Assembly (NCBI GenBank): GCA_016287675.1
Contig: JAEFAR010000017.1
Location: forward strand, 1 to 47,474
Direction of reading: 5' to 3'
From: Lachnospiraceae bacterium
Lineage (GTDB): Bacteria; Bacillota; Clostridia; Lachnospirales; Lachnospiraceae
Length of the DNA stretch: 47,474 nucleotides
Shown here: one piece after another, positions 1 through 8,209 of the stretch
Position numbering within the stretch: position 1 is the stretch's first letter
Layout: each line of letters begins with the position of its first letter
Made by a program: the position numbers and the translations under genes
The notes under the pieces: generated by a model
What the model was told of the DNA's origin: nothing
Seen by the model: only the letters and a program-made list of their open reading frames with translations
The model's database searches: none

Positions 1-926
1 CTGTTGAGACCGGGCTCTTCAAGAAGATCCTTTTCGATGATGGAGGAGATGTTCTTATGATCTGCAATGTGCTCTGCAAATACTACGAAAGCTACGGGAA
101 CATAAGCTACTGCCACTGTTCCGACATAGGAAGCGGAAATGCCGTCAAAACCGCCGAATGCCTTGACAAATGTGAAGGTGGGAGCGCTGATGAAGGTGCT
201 TACACTTACTCCGCCTGCAACAAGATTCTTAAAGGCGCTGAAATCGCTTACAAGAAGAGCATCCGTTCCGGTAGCGCGTCCGATACCCGTGAAGATCGCG
301 GAAACCGCATAACCTGCAAGGATACCGATGATGAAGGGGATGAGCTTAATGTTCTTGCTTCCGATGGTGGAGCAGATGATGGTTACGAAAAGTGTTACAA
401 GACCGCAAAGAACAGCGATGAGAACCGAGCCGCCCGCAGGTGCCGTCTGAAGATCGCCGATGGCGCTACCCGCAATTGAAAGTCCGAGGATGGCAACCGT
501 AGGTCCGATAACCACAGCGGGCATGAGCTTGTTTACCCAGGCTGCTCCCACAAGCTTAACGATCACTGATATCACAACATAGACAAGGCCGGCGAAGATC
601 GCACCGATGATGAGGCCGAGGTAACCTACCGCTGCTGTTGCCGCACCGGCGAAAGCTGCCGTCATGGAGCCGATGAAGGCGAAGGACGATCCCAGGAATA
701 CAGGGCTCTTAAAGCGTGTGAACAGGAGATAAACAAGTGTTCCGATACCTGCTCCGAAAAGTGCCGCCGCAGAGCTCATGCCGTTTCCGTCAAGGATGGG
801 CGAGTTGCCGTTGATGATGATGGGAACAACGAGTGTTGCGGTCATGATGGCAAGCAGCTGCTGCAGTGCATATACCACCGTCTTGCCAAAACCGGGTCTG
901 TCATTGATACCGTAAGTGAGTTTCAT
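1..926 (-). CDS. uraA: Uracil/xanthine permease family (NCS2), 3' end outside the window
   Basis: This is an integral membrane nucleobase:cation symporter, probably importing uracil. About 308 residues are visible, starting MKLTYGINDRPGF behind an AGGA-type ribosome binding site (CGGAGG, seven bases before ATG). The rest runs off the left edge. Hydrophobic segments repeat throughout, and the family motif FAEHIADHKNISSII near residue 290 carries the Glu-His pair that NCS2 members use for substrate contact. Uracil is preferred over xanthine because of the short start and the AEHI motif, but the substrate is inference. The long upstream leader contains a terminator-like hairpin (see 1015-1068), which suggests attenuation as is usual for pyrimidine transporters. 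The gene lies alone on the minus strand, with a small unrelated membrane protein upstream. Confidence 0.85.
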   Translation of the reverse strand, partial: MKLTYGINDRPGFGKTVVYALQQLLAIMTATLVVPIIINGNSPILDGNGMSSAAALFGAGIGTLVYLLFTRFKSPVFLGSSFAFIGSMTAAFAGAATAAVGYLGLIIGAIFAGLVYVVISVIVKLVGAAWVNKLMPAVVIGPTVAILGLSIAGSAIGDLQTAPAGGSVLIAVLCGLVTLFVTIICSTIGSKNIKLIPFIIGILAGYAVSAIFTGIGRATGTDALLVSDFSAFKNLVAGGVSVSTFISAPTFTFVKAFGGFDGISASYVGTVAVAYVPVAFVVFAEHIADHKNISSIIEKDLLEEPGLN

Positions 927-1242
927 TTAATTTTCCTCCGTTACATTTGTGTTGTTGGTTATATAAAGTCGCGTGATCTTTTCCTCTCACGACGTACTTT
1001 CTGAATGAAGACCTAAAAAAAGAGGCGGTTTGGGGAAAATGGGAATACCATCTTCAACAAATCGTCTCCGAAAAATCAAATATCGACTGTTCCGTGAAAA
1101 ACACGGAAACCGTCGGAATCTTTTTCATTATTCTATTTTTGGTAATTGTAATCGACACTTTACACTCTCCCAAAAACAGGTTGAATTTTATCGGATGAAA
1201 TGATAGCACTTTCGTTCCTGTTTGGGAAGAGGGAATTTAGAA
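927..1242 (-). other. Non-coding leader of the permease gene
   Basis: This 316-bp stretch has no convincing gene. On the minus strand it holds, in order toward the permease, an interrupted inverted repeat (arms at 1165-1180 and 1217-1231), a perfect 7-bp hairpin with a five-base loop (1090-1108), a terminator-like hairpin with a T-run (1015-1068) and a further hairpin (968-993). The interrupted repeat may belong to the end of the upstream small gene, but no T-run follows it. I could not match the leader to a purine, xanthine or PyrR-type consensus by eye. Confidence 0.5.
1015..1068 (-). terminator. Candidate attenuator in the permease leader
   Basis: On the minus strand GAGACGATTTG (1058-1068) pairs with CAAACCGCCTC (1022-1032) with two A-C mismatches, and seven T follow at once. 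It lies about 90 bases before the permease start, so it would stop transcription before the gene. The perfect hairpin just upstream (1090-1108) could take part in a switch. This is a hand-drawn fold, not a computed one. Confidence 0.45.
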
Positions 1243-1656
1243 TTATTTTACTTTTTTGTATTCGGTGTTGTCGATCTTGATGGTGCCTTTGCCCTTGTAG
1301 AAGCTGTAGGTGTAGGACTTGTCGACCTTTTCCGTCTTTCCTTCGTCGTTCTTCTTTTCTTCCGTGAAGGTGAAGGTGATCTCGTTGTCCTTGATACTGT
1401 ACTTTCCTACCTGAGTGGAGGTGGATGAACCAAGGATCGTTACTTCAGTCTGGATCTCAACCTTGTTGAGGCCCGAGAAGGTGTAGGTTACGGAACCCAG
1501 TGAGAAATTCTGTCCGAAGAGCTTTCCGGCTGCTTCGCTCTTGTAGCTTCCGAACACTCTTGTGCTTGTGATGTACAGAGTGCAGACAACAATGAGTGCG
1601 ATGAAAACAACACAACCGATAAGTGATCCCAAAAAGCTTTTTTTCTTTCTTGCCAT
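1243..1656 (-). CDS. Small membrane-anchored protein of unknown function
   Basis: A 137-residue protein with a basic start (MARKKKSF), one transmembrane segment at about residues 10-30 and an outside domain that is Lys-, Thr- and Ser-rich with beta-type alternation. The last part (TYSFYKGKGTIKIDNTEYKKVK) looks like the closing strands of a small lipocalin- or DUF5640-like barrel, in which charged and hydrophobic residues alternate. I do not recognise a named family with certainty. It stands alone: the gene on the right (KDPG aldolase) ends 140 bases upstream, and the permease leader follows. The start has a plausible RBS (AAAGAGGATAAG). No function can be given. Confidence 0.7.
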   Translation of the reverse strand: MARKKKSFLGSLIGCVVFIALIVVCTLYITSTRVFGSYKSEAAGKLFGQNFSLGSVTYTFSGLNKVEIQTEVTILGSSTSTQVGKYSIKDNEITFTFTEEKKNDEGKTEKVDKSYTYSFYKGKGTIKIDNTEYKKVK

Positions 1657-1796
1657 AATCTTATCCTCTTTTCTTTTTCTTACAGTAAGGCCGCAGGATC
1701 TCTCAATCCTGCGGCCCCTTATATTTGAATTATATCACAGTTTGAAATTTTGGGCAAGTTCTGCCGAAAAACAAGCATTTCGCCCGCCCGTGGCCA

Positions 1797-2756
1797 TTAT
1801 TTCTGTACGAGATGAACAGCGAATCCGCCGAAATCGTCCTTCAGGTAGATGCGAACAAGCTTATTGTTCTTGTAAAGTGCGGAATCCTTGTCGAATTCGA
1901 AGCCCTGACGCTCCATGTGGTAGATCGCTCTCTCGATGTAGTTGGTTCCGATGGCGATGTGGCCAAGCTTGCCGGGTCCCATGGACTTGTTCACTTCGAT
2001 GGAGGAGCTTGCAAAGATGGATGAATTGCCGGGCTTTACTTCGAAACCGAAGAACTTGCCGAACATCTCCGCAAGAGCCATAGCCTTTGTCTCGTTCTCG
2101 CAGTTGATGCCGATGTGCTTGAATTCGAAGCCGAGCATTGTTCTTACTGCTTCCTGTGTGAGCTTTCTGATCTCATCAAACTGACCGTTTGCGATCATGT
2201 CGCTCTTTACCATCCAGCTTCCGCCGCAGGCAACGATCTTGGGGAAGTCAAGGTAGTCCTTTAAGTTGTTTGCGTTGATGCCGCCTGTAGGCATGAACTT
2301 AACGCCTGTGTAAGGTGCTGCCATGGCTTTGATCTTTGCGATACCGCCGGACTGCTCTGCAGGGAAGAACTTAACAACGTCAAGTCCGAGTTCAAGGGCT
2401 GCTTCGATGTCTGTAGGGCTGGATGTTCCGGGTGTGATGGGAACATTCTTTTCCTGACAGTACTTTACAACCTTGGGATTGAGTCCGGGGCTTACGATGA
2501 ACTTTGCACCTGCGCCCACAGCACGGTCAACCTGCTCTGTGGTGAGTACTGTTCCTGCACCCACAAGCATATCGGGGAATGCATTGCACATCTGACGGAT
2601 GGCTTCTTCAGCCGCATCTGTTCTGAATGTTACTTCCGCAACGGGAAGTCCGCCTTCGCAAAGTGCCTTTGCAAGCGGAACAGCGTCCTTTGCATCATTG
2701 ATGGCAACAACGGGGATAATGCCAAGCTTCGAAAATTGATTGATGATCTCGTTCAT
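1797..2756 (-). CDS. eda: KDPG/KHG aldolase with C-terminal VOC-like domain
   Basis: Residues 1-210 are a class I aldolase that splits 2-keto-3-deoxy-6-phosphogluconate into pyruvate and glyceraldehyde-3-phosphate (or 4-hydroxy-2-oxoglutarate into pyruvate and glyoxylate). Visible family residues are Glu41 and Arg45 in PVAEVTFRT, Thr68 in GAGTV and the Schiff-base Lys128 in DVVKFFPAEQSGG. Residues about 212-319 form a separate domain with the beta-alpha-beta pattern of vicinal-oxygen-chelate (glyoxalase-like) proteins, beginning FEFKHIGINCENETKAM. Ordinary Eda proteins stop near 210 residues, so this is a fusion. The start at 2756 is chosen over a longer reading frame because AAGGAG lies seven bases before it. 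Its own promoter is visible at 2813-2841. The role of the second domain is unknown. Confidence 0.88.
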   Translation of the reverse strand: MNEIINQFSKLGIIPVVAINDAKDAVPLAKALCEGGLPVAEVTFRTDAAEEAIRQMCNAFPDMLVGAGTVLTTEQVDRAVGAGAKFIVSPGLNPKVVKYCQEKNVPITPGTSSPTDIEAALELGLDVVKFFPAEQSGGIAKIKAMAAPYTGVKFMPTGGINANNLKDYLDFPKIVACGGSWMVKSDMIANGQFDEIRKLTQEAVRTMLGFEFKHIGINCENETKAMALAEMFGKFFGFEVKPGNSSIFASSSIEVNKSMGPGKLGHIAIGTNYIERAIYHMERQGFEFDKDSALYKNNKLVRIYLKDDFGGFAVHLVQK

Positions 2757-2812
2757 TTTTTTCTCCTTTTTATGTAAGGCCTCATCTGAGGTCAATAATT
2801 CTCTTCGCAGGA

Positions 2813-2841
2813 ATTATACTTTGTTTCATTCACTATTTCAA
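2813..2841 (-). promoter_or_regulatory. Sigma-A type promoter for the KDPG aldolase gene
   Basis: On the minus strand TTGAAA (2836-2841) and TATAAT (2813-2818) are separated by 17 bases. The -35 box overlaps the stop codon of the upstream CvpA gene, so the aldolase can be transcribed separately from it. Confidence 0.7.
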
Positions 2842-3656
2842 GACAGAATTCGTGAGGAGATGAAATTGTGGTTGTATATGAATGAAAGTATCTTGTTTTC
2901 ACCGATCAGAGCAAGCATATTCTGTCCGAAAGTGGTGTTCCCCAACATTGTGAATATTGCGAATATCACCCATATGATCATAAGAGAGATGAACCCTCCT
3001 GCGATACCGCCTGCAATGGCGTTCGCTTTGTCTATGCCCGGGATCTTACCCAAAAGACTGAAAAGACCGCTGATGAGCGCAAGGATCAGACCGACGACCA
3101 AAAGAGTGGTAATGAAAGCCAGAGCCTTGATCACTACGTTCGTAATGCCGGTGTAGGCCCCGATCTCGATCTTTTCGAGGGCATCATTGGCAGTTGCATC
3201 GGAGTTTGTCTCCATGGTGGCAATGACGCTTTCATCCCCAAGGATGGACTGCTTGAACTTTTCGGGAACTCCGAAGAGATCCAGAAGGTCGCTCAGGATC
3301 TTAAGGCTGTCTGCTCCGCTTGTTTCCACGTCATCCTCAGAAGCAGCGGGCGCCATCCTGGCCAGCATTCCCACCCAGCCGTTCTTTTCGGCGAGAGACT
3401 CCGTCCTTTGATAAAAGAAGTTGTAGATCTTTGCATTTCTCATGAAAAGTGACTTTGTTACCGGCGAAAGCAGGATGGTGAGCGTTATCGCAAGCACAAT
3501 GGCTATCACCGCAAAGATCATCTTGAATGCTCCCTTCACCGCTCCCACGATGATGCCGATCACAAAGACAGCCAGCACCGCCAGCACAAGCCAGTTAAGG
3601 CCGAATTTTTCCAAAAGGCCGGCAGATTCCTGCGCGACCTGAATCGTTTCTTCCAT
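2838..3656 (-). CDS. CvpA family membrane protein
   Basis: A 272-residue protein with four predicted membrane segments: WLVLAVLAVFVIGIIVGAVK near the N-terminus, a second directly after it, and two near residues 185-240. The family is related to colicin V production protein CvpA, and its biochemical role is unsettled. The insert between the membrane pairs (about residues 80-175) is long, acidic and probably extracytoplasmic. The start at 3656 is preferred to an upstream ATG at 3671 because GGAGG lies directly before it, while the upstream ATG directly abuts the stop codon of the preceding gene and has no RBS. The two genes are therefore one transcript. DUF5711 plus CvpA is a pairing I know from Lachnospiraceae (memory, not checked). 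Confidence 0.8.
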   Translation of the reverse strand: MEETIQVAQESAGLLEKFGLNWLVLAVLAVFVIGIIVGAVKGAFKMIFAVIAIVLAITLTILLSPVTKSLFMRNAKIYNFFYQRTESLAEKNGWVGMLARMAPAASEDDVETSGADSLKILSDLLDLFGVPEKFKQSILGDESVIATMETNSDATANDALEKIEIGAYTGITNVVIKALAFITTLLVVGLILALISGLFSLLGKIPGIDKANAIAGGIAGGFISLMIIWVIFAIFTMLGNTTFGQNMLALIGENKILSFIYNHNFISSRILS

Positions 3657-3671
3657 ATTTCCTCCAATCAT

Positions 3672-4787
3672 CTATTTCACAAGGCTCGCACCCCGGATCT
3701 TACCCATATCGGCGATAAAGTACCTGTTTCCGCCGCCGGAGTAGATCCTGTCGCAGCCGCCTTCCAAAGCACATTCGACTTTGACTGTTCCGTTCATTCT
3801 GTATATGCATGCTCTGTCGAGCCCCACCAGCATGGCTTCGCCGTTACCCAAAGTCAGGGTCTCGTACTCGCCGATGCCTGTGATCCTGCCGCATGCCGTA
3901 CCCTTTGTGTTGTAAAAGCTGAGGACATTGCCCGAAGGCTCTTCAGCCATCACGGCGATGCACTCGTCACAGACCTGCACGTCAAGAAGCTTCTCCTCCC
4001 GGCGCTCGTCCAGCGTCACGGAAGGGATCTCCTCCATGGCAAAAAGCGAAAAGCCGTTTCCAAATACGGCAGCCACGTGATCGTTACCCATGAAATGCAC
4101 CGAATAGGCCATTTCCCGGGCATATATCTTCTGTCCCACTATGTTTTCGATAAAATTCTTACCAACGTCACCGGTGTTGTAGAAGGTGATCTTGGTCATG
4201 ATGTCGTCGCCCTCAAAGGAAAGATAGAGAGTGGCCAGTTTTTTGCCGTCCTCGGAAAGAGCGATGTCCACGGGAAAGCCGTCAACACCCGTCTTTGTCC
4301 CGATCTCCACCCGAAGCTCGCCCTCGGGGGAATAGATCCTTATCATGTCCCTGCTGTCGTTGTCCAAAAGCACGGCCGTGGTGCCGTCGGAGCCCACGCA
4401 AAGCTTTACTATTGGGCTGTCGGTCTTGTAGCTGTGAGGGATGCCGTTGGGTGCTATCACGTAAACCTTTGTTCCGCCTATGTCAGCAATGGCAGCGTAA
4501 CCTCCGCAGCTCACCGTCATGGGGTGATCCAGCTCAAAGGCCACATCCATCACCAGACCGCAGTCGCTGTCATAGCCCCTGGTGCCGTTCATGGTGGTGA
4601 CGAAGAGTTTTCCGTCGCTGTTGTAGATGTCAGCCATATCGGAAATGCTGACCTCCGCACCATAGGAAAGTCCCGAGTAACTCCCGTAGTTCTTTTGCCT
4701 TACGCGGATCAGAACCACGGTGACGATCACGATGAGGACACCGATCAAAAGCACATATTTAAATGTTTTTAAAATGCTGTTTCCCAA
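3672..4787 (-). CDS. DUF5711-type membrane-anchored beta-propeller protein
   Basis: A 371-residue protein with one transmembrane helix at residues 10-29 followed by an outside domain of repeated four-strand units (for example FVTTMNGTRGYDSD, IRIYSPEGELRVEI, LSFYNTKGTACGRI). This pattern is typical of WD40/YVTN-like propellers. Its length and layout fit DUF5711. The start is TTG, supported by GGAG seven bases upstream; the nearest upstream ATG is in another frame. It is followed with no gap by the CvpA gene and is probably co-transcribed with it. No enzymatic motif is visible, and a scaffold or sensor role at the cell surface is inference only. Confidence 0.75.
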   Translation of the reverse strand: MGNSILKTFKYVLLIGVLIVIVTVVLIRVRQKNYGSYSGLSYGAEVSISDMADIYNSDGKLFVTTMNGTRGYDSDCGLVMDVAFELDHPMTVSCGGYAAIADIGGTKVYVIAPNGIPHSYKTDSPIVKLCVGSDGTTAVLLDNDSRDMIRIYSPEGELRVEIGTKTGVDGFPVDIALSEDGKKLATLYLSFEGDDIMTKITFYNTGDVGKNFIENIVGQKIYAREMAYSVHFMGNDHVAAVFGNGFSLFAMEEIPSVTLDERREEKLLDVQVCDECIAVMAEEPSGNVLSFYNTKGTACGRITGIGEYETLTLGNGEAMLVGLDRACIYRMNGTVKVECALEGGCDRIYSGGGNRYFIADMGKIRGASLVK

Positions 4788-4865
4788 GGTCCTGCTCCGA
4801 AACCATGAAATTTAGGGGCTGCATCGAAGGGAACCGTCTGTGTCGTTTTCCCGGGATCCCCGCCG

Positions 4866-4895
4866 AAAAAAAGCGGCGCGAGAAGCCCCACGCCG
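4866..4895 (-). terminator. Intrinsic terminator after the Cthe_2159-type lipoprotein gene
   Basis: On the minus strand CGGCG (4891-4895) pairs with CGCCG (4874-4878) around a 12-base loop, followed by C and seven T. It lies about 45 bases after the stop codon of the gene ending at 4938. Confidence 0.7.
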
Positions 4896-4937
4896 TTCAT
4901 TATACCATTTATGCTTTATTTTGGGAAGAAATATCGA

Positions 4938-6917
4938 TCACTGTTCGGGCGTTCCTTCAGGCACTTGTCCCTCCGGCATCTGTCCGTCCCTCATCCACGG
5001 CATACGGCCGTTTTTCCCGAATCCTTCGCCGTTCATGTCAGGAGCCTGACCGTTAAAGCCACCTTCGGGCATTTCAGGAGCCTGACCGTTAAAGCCACCT
5101 TCGGGCATTTCGGGCATCTGACCGTTCATGCGGCCCTGTTCGCCGTTCATTTCGGGCATTTGTCCGTTCATACGGCCTCCGAAGCCGCCCTGCTGTCCTC
5201 CCATCTGTCCTCCCATGCCGAAACCGCCGGCATTTACGGCGGTTCCGGAGGTGTTAACGGTCATCACGGAAGATGTGAGCGTCACTTCAAAACTGTTGTT
5301 TCCGACAGTGACTGTGTACTTTCCGTTGCTTTCAAAAGCTTCGGATGAAAGTATAGCGCAAACTGCTGATTTTGCTGTCGTGTGTGTAAGGAGCACTTTT
5401 CCGGATGCATCCTTTACGGTGATCTCCGTTCCCGCCTGCTTTGTCTCATTGAACATTACAACGAGCACATTCTGTGAAGAGCCTGACGAAGGTGTCTCAA
5501 GCATTCCCGAGGATCCCACTGCCACAAGGTTTCCTCCGTTGATCACCGCGGATGCTTCGGAGTCCACCGCCGTGTTTCCGTTGTCAACGGGACCGTCAAC
5601 GAAGACATTTCCGCCGGAGATCACAAGAGTCCCGTTGGAATCAAGTCCGTCGCCGCCCGCATTTACGTAAAGGGTTCCGCCCGTAACCGTTACGGAAAAA
5701 TCATAGGATGCAGTGCTTCCGAATCCGCCGAACATCCTGCCTCCGCCCATGGTTTCAGTCCCTGAGCCGTCGGCCGCATTAAGCCCGTCATCGGATGCGG
5801 TAACATTTACGTTTCCGCCGTTGATCACAATGTCCGCTGCCTCTATGCCTTCGTAGCTCTTTGTAATGTTGATCTCACCGTCTTCGATGATGACCGCAGT
5901 ATCTGCATGCAGGCCGTCGTCGCCGGTTGCCAATGTCATTTCGCCGCCGTAAACCGCTACGGTCCCGTTGGAATGGATCGCGTCGTCACAGGCATTTACA
6001 TTGATCTCACCGCCTGTGATCGTAACGGAATTCTCGCCCTTAATGCCCTTGGTGCTGACGTCGTCTTCGGAACTTGTCGTGCTTGCGGTCATATTTCTGC
6101 CCCATCCGAAATTCATGCTGTTTTGAGACGATTTAGCCGCAGTTGTTCCGCCGCCCGATGTAATATTTAAAGTACCGCCTGCGATCACAAGATCTGTGTT
6201 GCACTGGATGGCATCTTCAGCAGAGATTACCGTAATGTTGCCTCCGATCACTGTCATCGCGAGCTTGCTCTTAATGCCGTCTGCCTGATTTGCATTGACC
6301 GTAAGACTGCCCGTACCGCCGATAACGAGGTTTCCCTTTACGTGAATGCACGCATTGGGATCATCCTCAAGTGTTCCGTCCTCATTCAGCTCGTAAACGT
6401 ACTTGCCCGCATCCGTCAAAACATTCTTTGTGCCCTCAGCCAGAATGACGGTACAGTTTGTAACGTTCTTTACATAGAGTGCAGCGGATGTCTCGGAGGT
6501 GATCGTCACTCCGTTAAGTACCAGCGTCACATCGCCGTCGTCCACGCTTGCGATGAGCTGCCCCTTAAGTTCTCCGCTGATCACGTAGGTACCGGCTGTT
6601 TTAAGCTTCACGGTTCCGTCCTCGTCAACCTTTACCTTGCCGTTTCCTTCGGAAGTCGCTGTCGAACCGGAAAGTGTAACGTAGGTCACATCTTCAGCCT
6701 CAGCTGCATCGTTCACCGCAGTTTCTGCCGTAACAACAGCCGCTGTTGCGCTTTCCGATGCTGTGCCCGCCGCTGCCTTTAATTCAGTTGATGCGAGAAC
6801 AAGAGTTTCATTAACTGCTGTACTTGCCAAAGCCGCCTCATTTTCTGCGACTCCGCAGGCTGCCATTGAAGAAACGAGTGCCATCGCCAATGCTACCGCC
6901 AAAAAATCTTTTTTCAT
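4938..6917 (-). CDS. Cthe_2159-type carbohydrate-binding beta-helix lipoprotein
   Basis: A 659-residue secreted protein. The start at 6917 follows AAGGAAGG. A signal peptide (MKKDFLAVALAMALVSSMAAC) ends in a lipobox-like Cys at residue 21. Residues about 70-470 consist of repeated short beta strands with Asp-Gly/Asn-Gly turns (ITGGEINVNACDDAIHSNG and similar), the pattern of the right-handed beta-helix called Cthe_2159 (DUF4353). That family binds acidic plant polysaccharide and calcium. Residues about 470-570 form a further beta domain. The last 90 residues are low complexity, rich in Gly, Met, Gln and Pro, with an in-frame 36-bp tandem repeat coding GGFNGQAPEMPE. A role in binding pectin-like material at the cell surface fits the glycosidases elsewhere in the window but is inference. 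The leader (6918-7141) holds hairpins. Confidence 0.82.
   Translation of the reverse strand: MKKDFLAVALAMALVSSMAACGVAENEAALASTAVNETLVLASTELKAAAGTASESATAAVVTAETAVNDAAEAEDVTYVTLSGSTATSEGNGKVKVDEDGTVKLKTAGTYVISGELKGQLIASVDDGDVTLVLNGVTITSETSAALYVKNVTNCTVILAEGTKNVLTDAGKYVYELNEDGTLEDDPNACIHVKGNLVIGGTGSLTVNANQADGIKSKLAMTVIGGNITVISAEDAIQCNTDLVIAGGTLNITSGGGTTAAKSSQNSMNFGWGRNMTASTTSSEDDVSTKGIKGENSVTITGGEINVNACDDAIHSNGTVAVYGGEMTLATGDDGLHADTAVIIEDGEINITKSYEGIEAADIVINGGNVNVTASDDGLNAADGSGTETMGGGRMFGGFGSTASYDFSVTVTGGTLYVNAGGDGLDSNGTLVISGGNVFVDGPVDNGNTAVDSEASAVINGGNLVAVGSSGMLETPSSGSSQNVLVVMFNETKQAGTEITVKDASGKVLLTHTTAKSAVCAILSSEAFESNGKYTVTVGNNSFEVTLTSSVMTVNTSGTAVNAGGFGMGGQMGGQQGGFGGRMNGQMPEMNGEQGRMNGQMPEMPEGGFNGQAPEMPEGGFNGQAPDMNGEGFGKNGRMPWMRDGQMPEGQVPEGTPEQ
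5041..5112 (-). repeat. Two 36-bp tandem repeats inside the lipoprotein gene
   Basis: Positions 5041-5076 and 5077-5112 differ only at their last base. They are in frame and encode twelve-residue units of the Gly/Met/Pro-rich tail. Further degraded copies (GQMPEM, RMNGQMPEM) flank them, which suggests growth by slippage. Confidence 0.9.
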
Positions 6918-7141
6918 AATTCGTACCTTCCTTCCATCGAACCTTATATAAAATGAAGAGTTTTCTTTAATGCTGTTCGAGCGGATGACCTCGTCAGGCT
7001 GCCCGTTCGAACTTTTCGGGGTTGATCTTTGTTCACCGCTTGTGCGGTTTATGTGCTTCATTTTAAAAGGGAATTGTGTTCGATTTTCGATGAAAGAATG
7101 TAGAAATTCGGTTTAGATTGTGATGAAGTTGTGAAAACAAA
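6918..7141 (-). other. Leader of the lipoprotein gene
   Basis: This gene-free stretch lies between the recR terminator and the lipoprotein start. The reading frame is open upstream to 7061 but no RBS supports the earlier ATG. A hairpin with GTTCGA arms (6975-6980 with 7007-7012) and a smaller CCGC/GCGG hairpin are visible on the minus strand. I looked for a c-di-GMP riboswitch signature and did not find one. Confidence 0.4.
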
Positions 7142-7215
7142 AAAGTAGGCTCCGGTGACCGGGTTAGGGGTTCATTTTTTAATGAACCCCTAACCCGGTC
7201 ACCGGAGCCTACTTT
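7142..7215 (-). terminator. 35-bp perfect palindrome acting as recR terminator
   Basis: Positions 7142-7176 and 7181-7215 are exact reverse complements around a TTTT loop. The structure begins four bases after the recR stop codon and is followed on the minus strand by a T-rich run (TTTTTTGTTTTC). It therefore should terminate recR transcription, but the arms are about three times longer than a usual terminator. Confidence 0.8.
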
Positions 7216-7218
7216 GGT

Positions 7219-7815
7219 TCAAAGTTCGGTGCGTCCGTCCAGAGCGCGAAGAAGCGTCACTTCGTCAATGTACTCCAGATCGCCGCCAACGGGGACACCG
7301 CTGGCGATGCGGGTGGTCTTGATGCCGATGGGTTTTATCAGCTTGCTCAGGTACATGGCGGTAGCCTCACCCTCTATGCTCGAGTTCGTGGCGATGATGA
7401 TCTCGTTCACATCATCCTTAAGGCGCTCCAGAAGCTCCTTGATCTTAAGATCCGCCGGGGAAATGCCCAGCATGGGAGAAATGGCGCCATGGAGCACATG
7501 GTAGACTCCGTTGTACTTTCCGGTCTTTTCGTAAGCCGCCAGATCTCTGGAATTTTCCACCACCATGATGGTCTTTTTGTCTCTCGCGGGGCTCTTGCAG
7601 ATGGGGCACAGCTCATCGTCCGTAAGCGTACAGCAGCACTTGCAGTATCTTACGCCGGATTTTGCTTCCGTCATGGCGGATGCCAGCCGTTTTACGTCCT
7701 CCTCAGGCATATTCACGATGTGGAATGCCAGCCGCTGTGCGGTCTTGGCGCCTATGCCCGGGAGACTTCCCAACGCTTCTATTAACTTGTTGATCTGACC
7801 GCTGTAGTAATCCAT
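7219..7815 (-). CDS. recR: Recombination mediator RecR
   Basis: A 198-residue protein, the usual length. It acts with RecF and RecO to load RecA at single-strand gaps. Visible parts are the helix-hairpin-helix region LGSLPGIGAKTAQRLAFHIV (residues 16-35), a four-cysteine zinc finger (CKCCC...CPIC, about residues 58-73) and the Toprim domain from about residue 80 with VVENSRDLAAYE and the acidic SSIEGEATAMYL. The gene starts directly after the TAA stop of ybaB, so translation is probably coupled. The order dnaX-ybaB-recR is conserved in Firmicutes. Transcription ends at the large palindrome. Confidence 0.97.
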   Translation of the reverse strand: MDYYSGQINKLIEALGSLPGIGAKTAQRLAFHIVNMPEEDVKRLASAMTEAKSGVRYCKCCCTLTDDELCPICKSPARDKKTIMVVENSRDLAAYEKTGKYNGVYHVLHGAISPMLGISPADLKIKELLERLKDDVNEIIIATNSSIEGEATAMYLSKLIKPIGIKTTRIASGVPVGGDLEYIDEVTLLRALDGRTEL

Positions 7816-8190
7816 TTAGAATCCAAATCCCCCAAGATTGGGAAGGCCTGCGCTTGCGGCTTCGTTGATCTCTTCCTCGGCTGCCTTTACCTGCTTCAAT
7901 GCTTCATTTGTTGCTGCAACGATCATATCCTGCAATGTTTCGATGTCGTCGGGATCCACTGCCTCCTGTGAAAGTGCTACGGAAACGACTTCACTCTTAC
8001 CGTTTACTGTAACCTCAACCGCTCCGCCTCCTGCGGAAGCCTTAAATTCCTTTGCTTCAAGCTCTGCTCTCTTACTCTCGGCCTCAGCCTGCTTTTCCTC
8101 AAGCTGACGCTGCATTCTCTGAGCCTGCTTCATAAGATTGTTCATGTTGCCGGGCATTGCTCCACCCGGAAATCCGCCTCTTTTTGCCAT
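7816..8190 (-). CDS. YbaB/EbfC family nucleoid-associated protein
   Basis: A 124-residue DNA-binding protein that forms a small dimer. Visible parts are a Gly/Met-rich start ([19 protein letters not shown]), a long charged helix at about residues 20-60 ([20 protein letters not shown]), and the central [33 protein letters not shown] typical of the family. The start at 8190 is chosen because AAAGGA lies before it; a longer frame to 8295 would run into dnaX. It sits between dnaX (20-base gap) and recR (no gap), the standard operon. Confidence 0.95.
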   Translation of the reverse strand: MAKRGGFPGGAMPGNMNNLMKQAQRMQRQLEEKQAEAESKRAELEAKEFKASAGGGAVEVTVNGKSEVVSVALSQEAVDPDDIETLQDMIVAATNEALKQVKAAEEEINEAASAGLPNLGGFGF

Positions 8191-8209
8191 TTTTTTGTCC
8201 TTTCTTATA

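Noticed and set aside
57-479. 140-codon plus-strand frame at the left edge
   Set aside because: It is the antisense of the permease gene and has no recognisable features.
927-1242. Purine riboswitch or PyrR site before the permease
   Set aside because: The conserved core bases of the guanine/adenine riboswitch and the PyrR-binding loop consensus were not found on reading the minus strand.
6918-7061. Extended N-terminus of the lipoprotein from 7061
   Set aside because: The extension would place a polar stretch before a classic signal peptide; the internal ATG at 6917 has the RBS.
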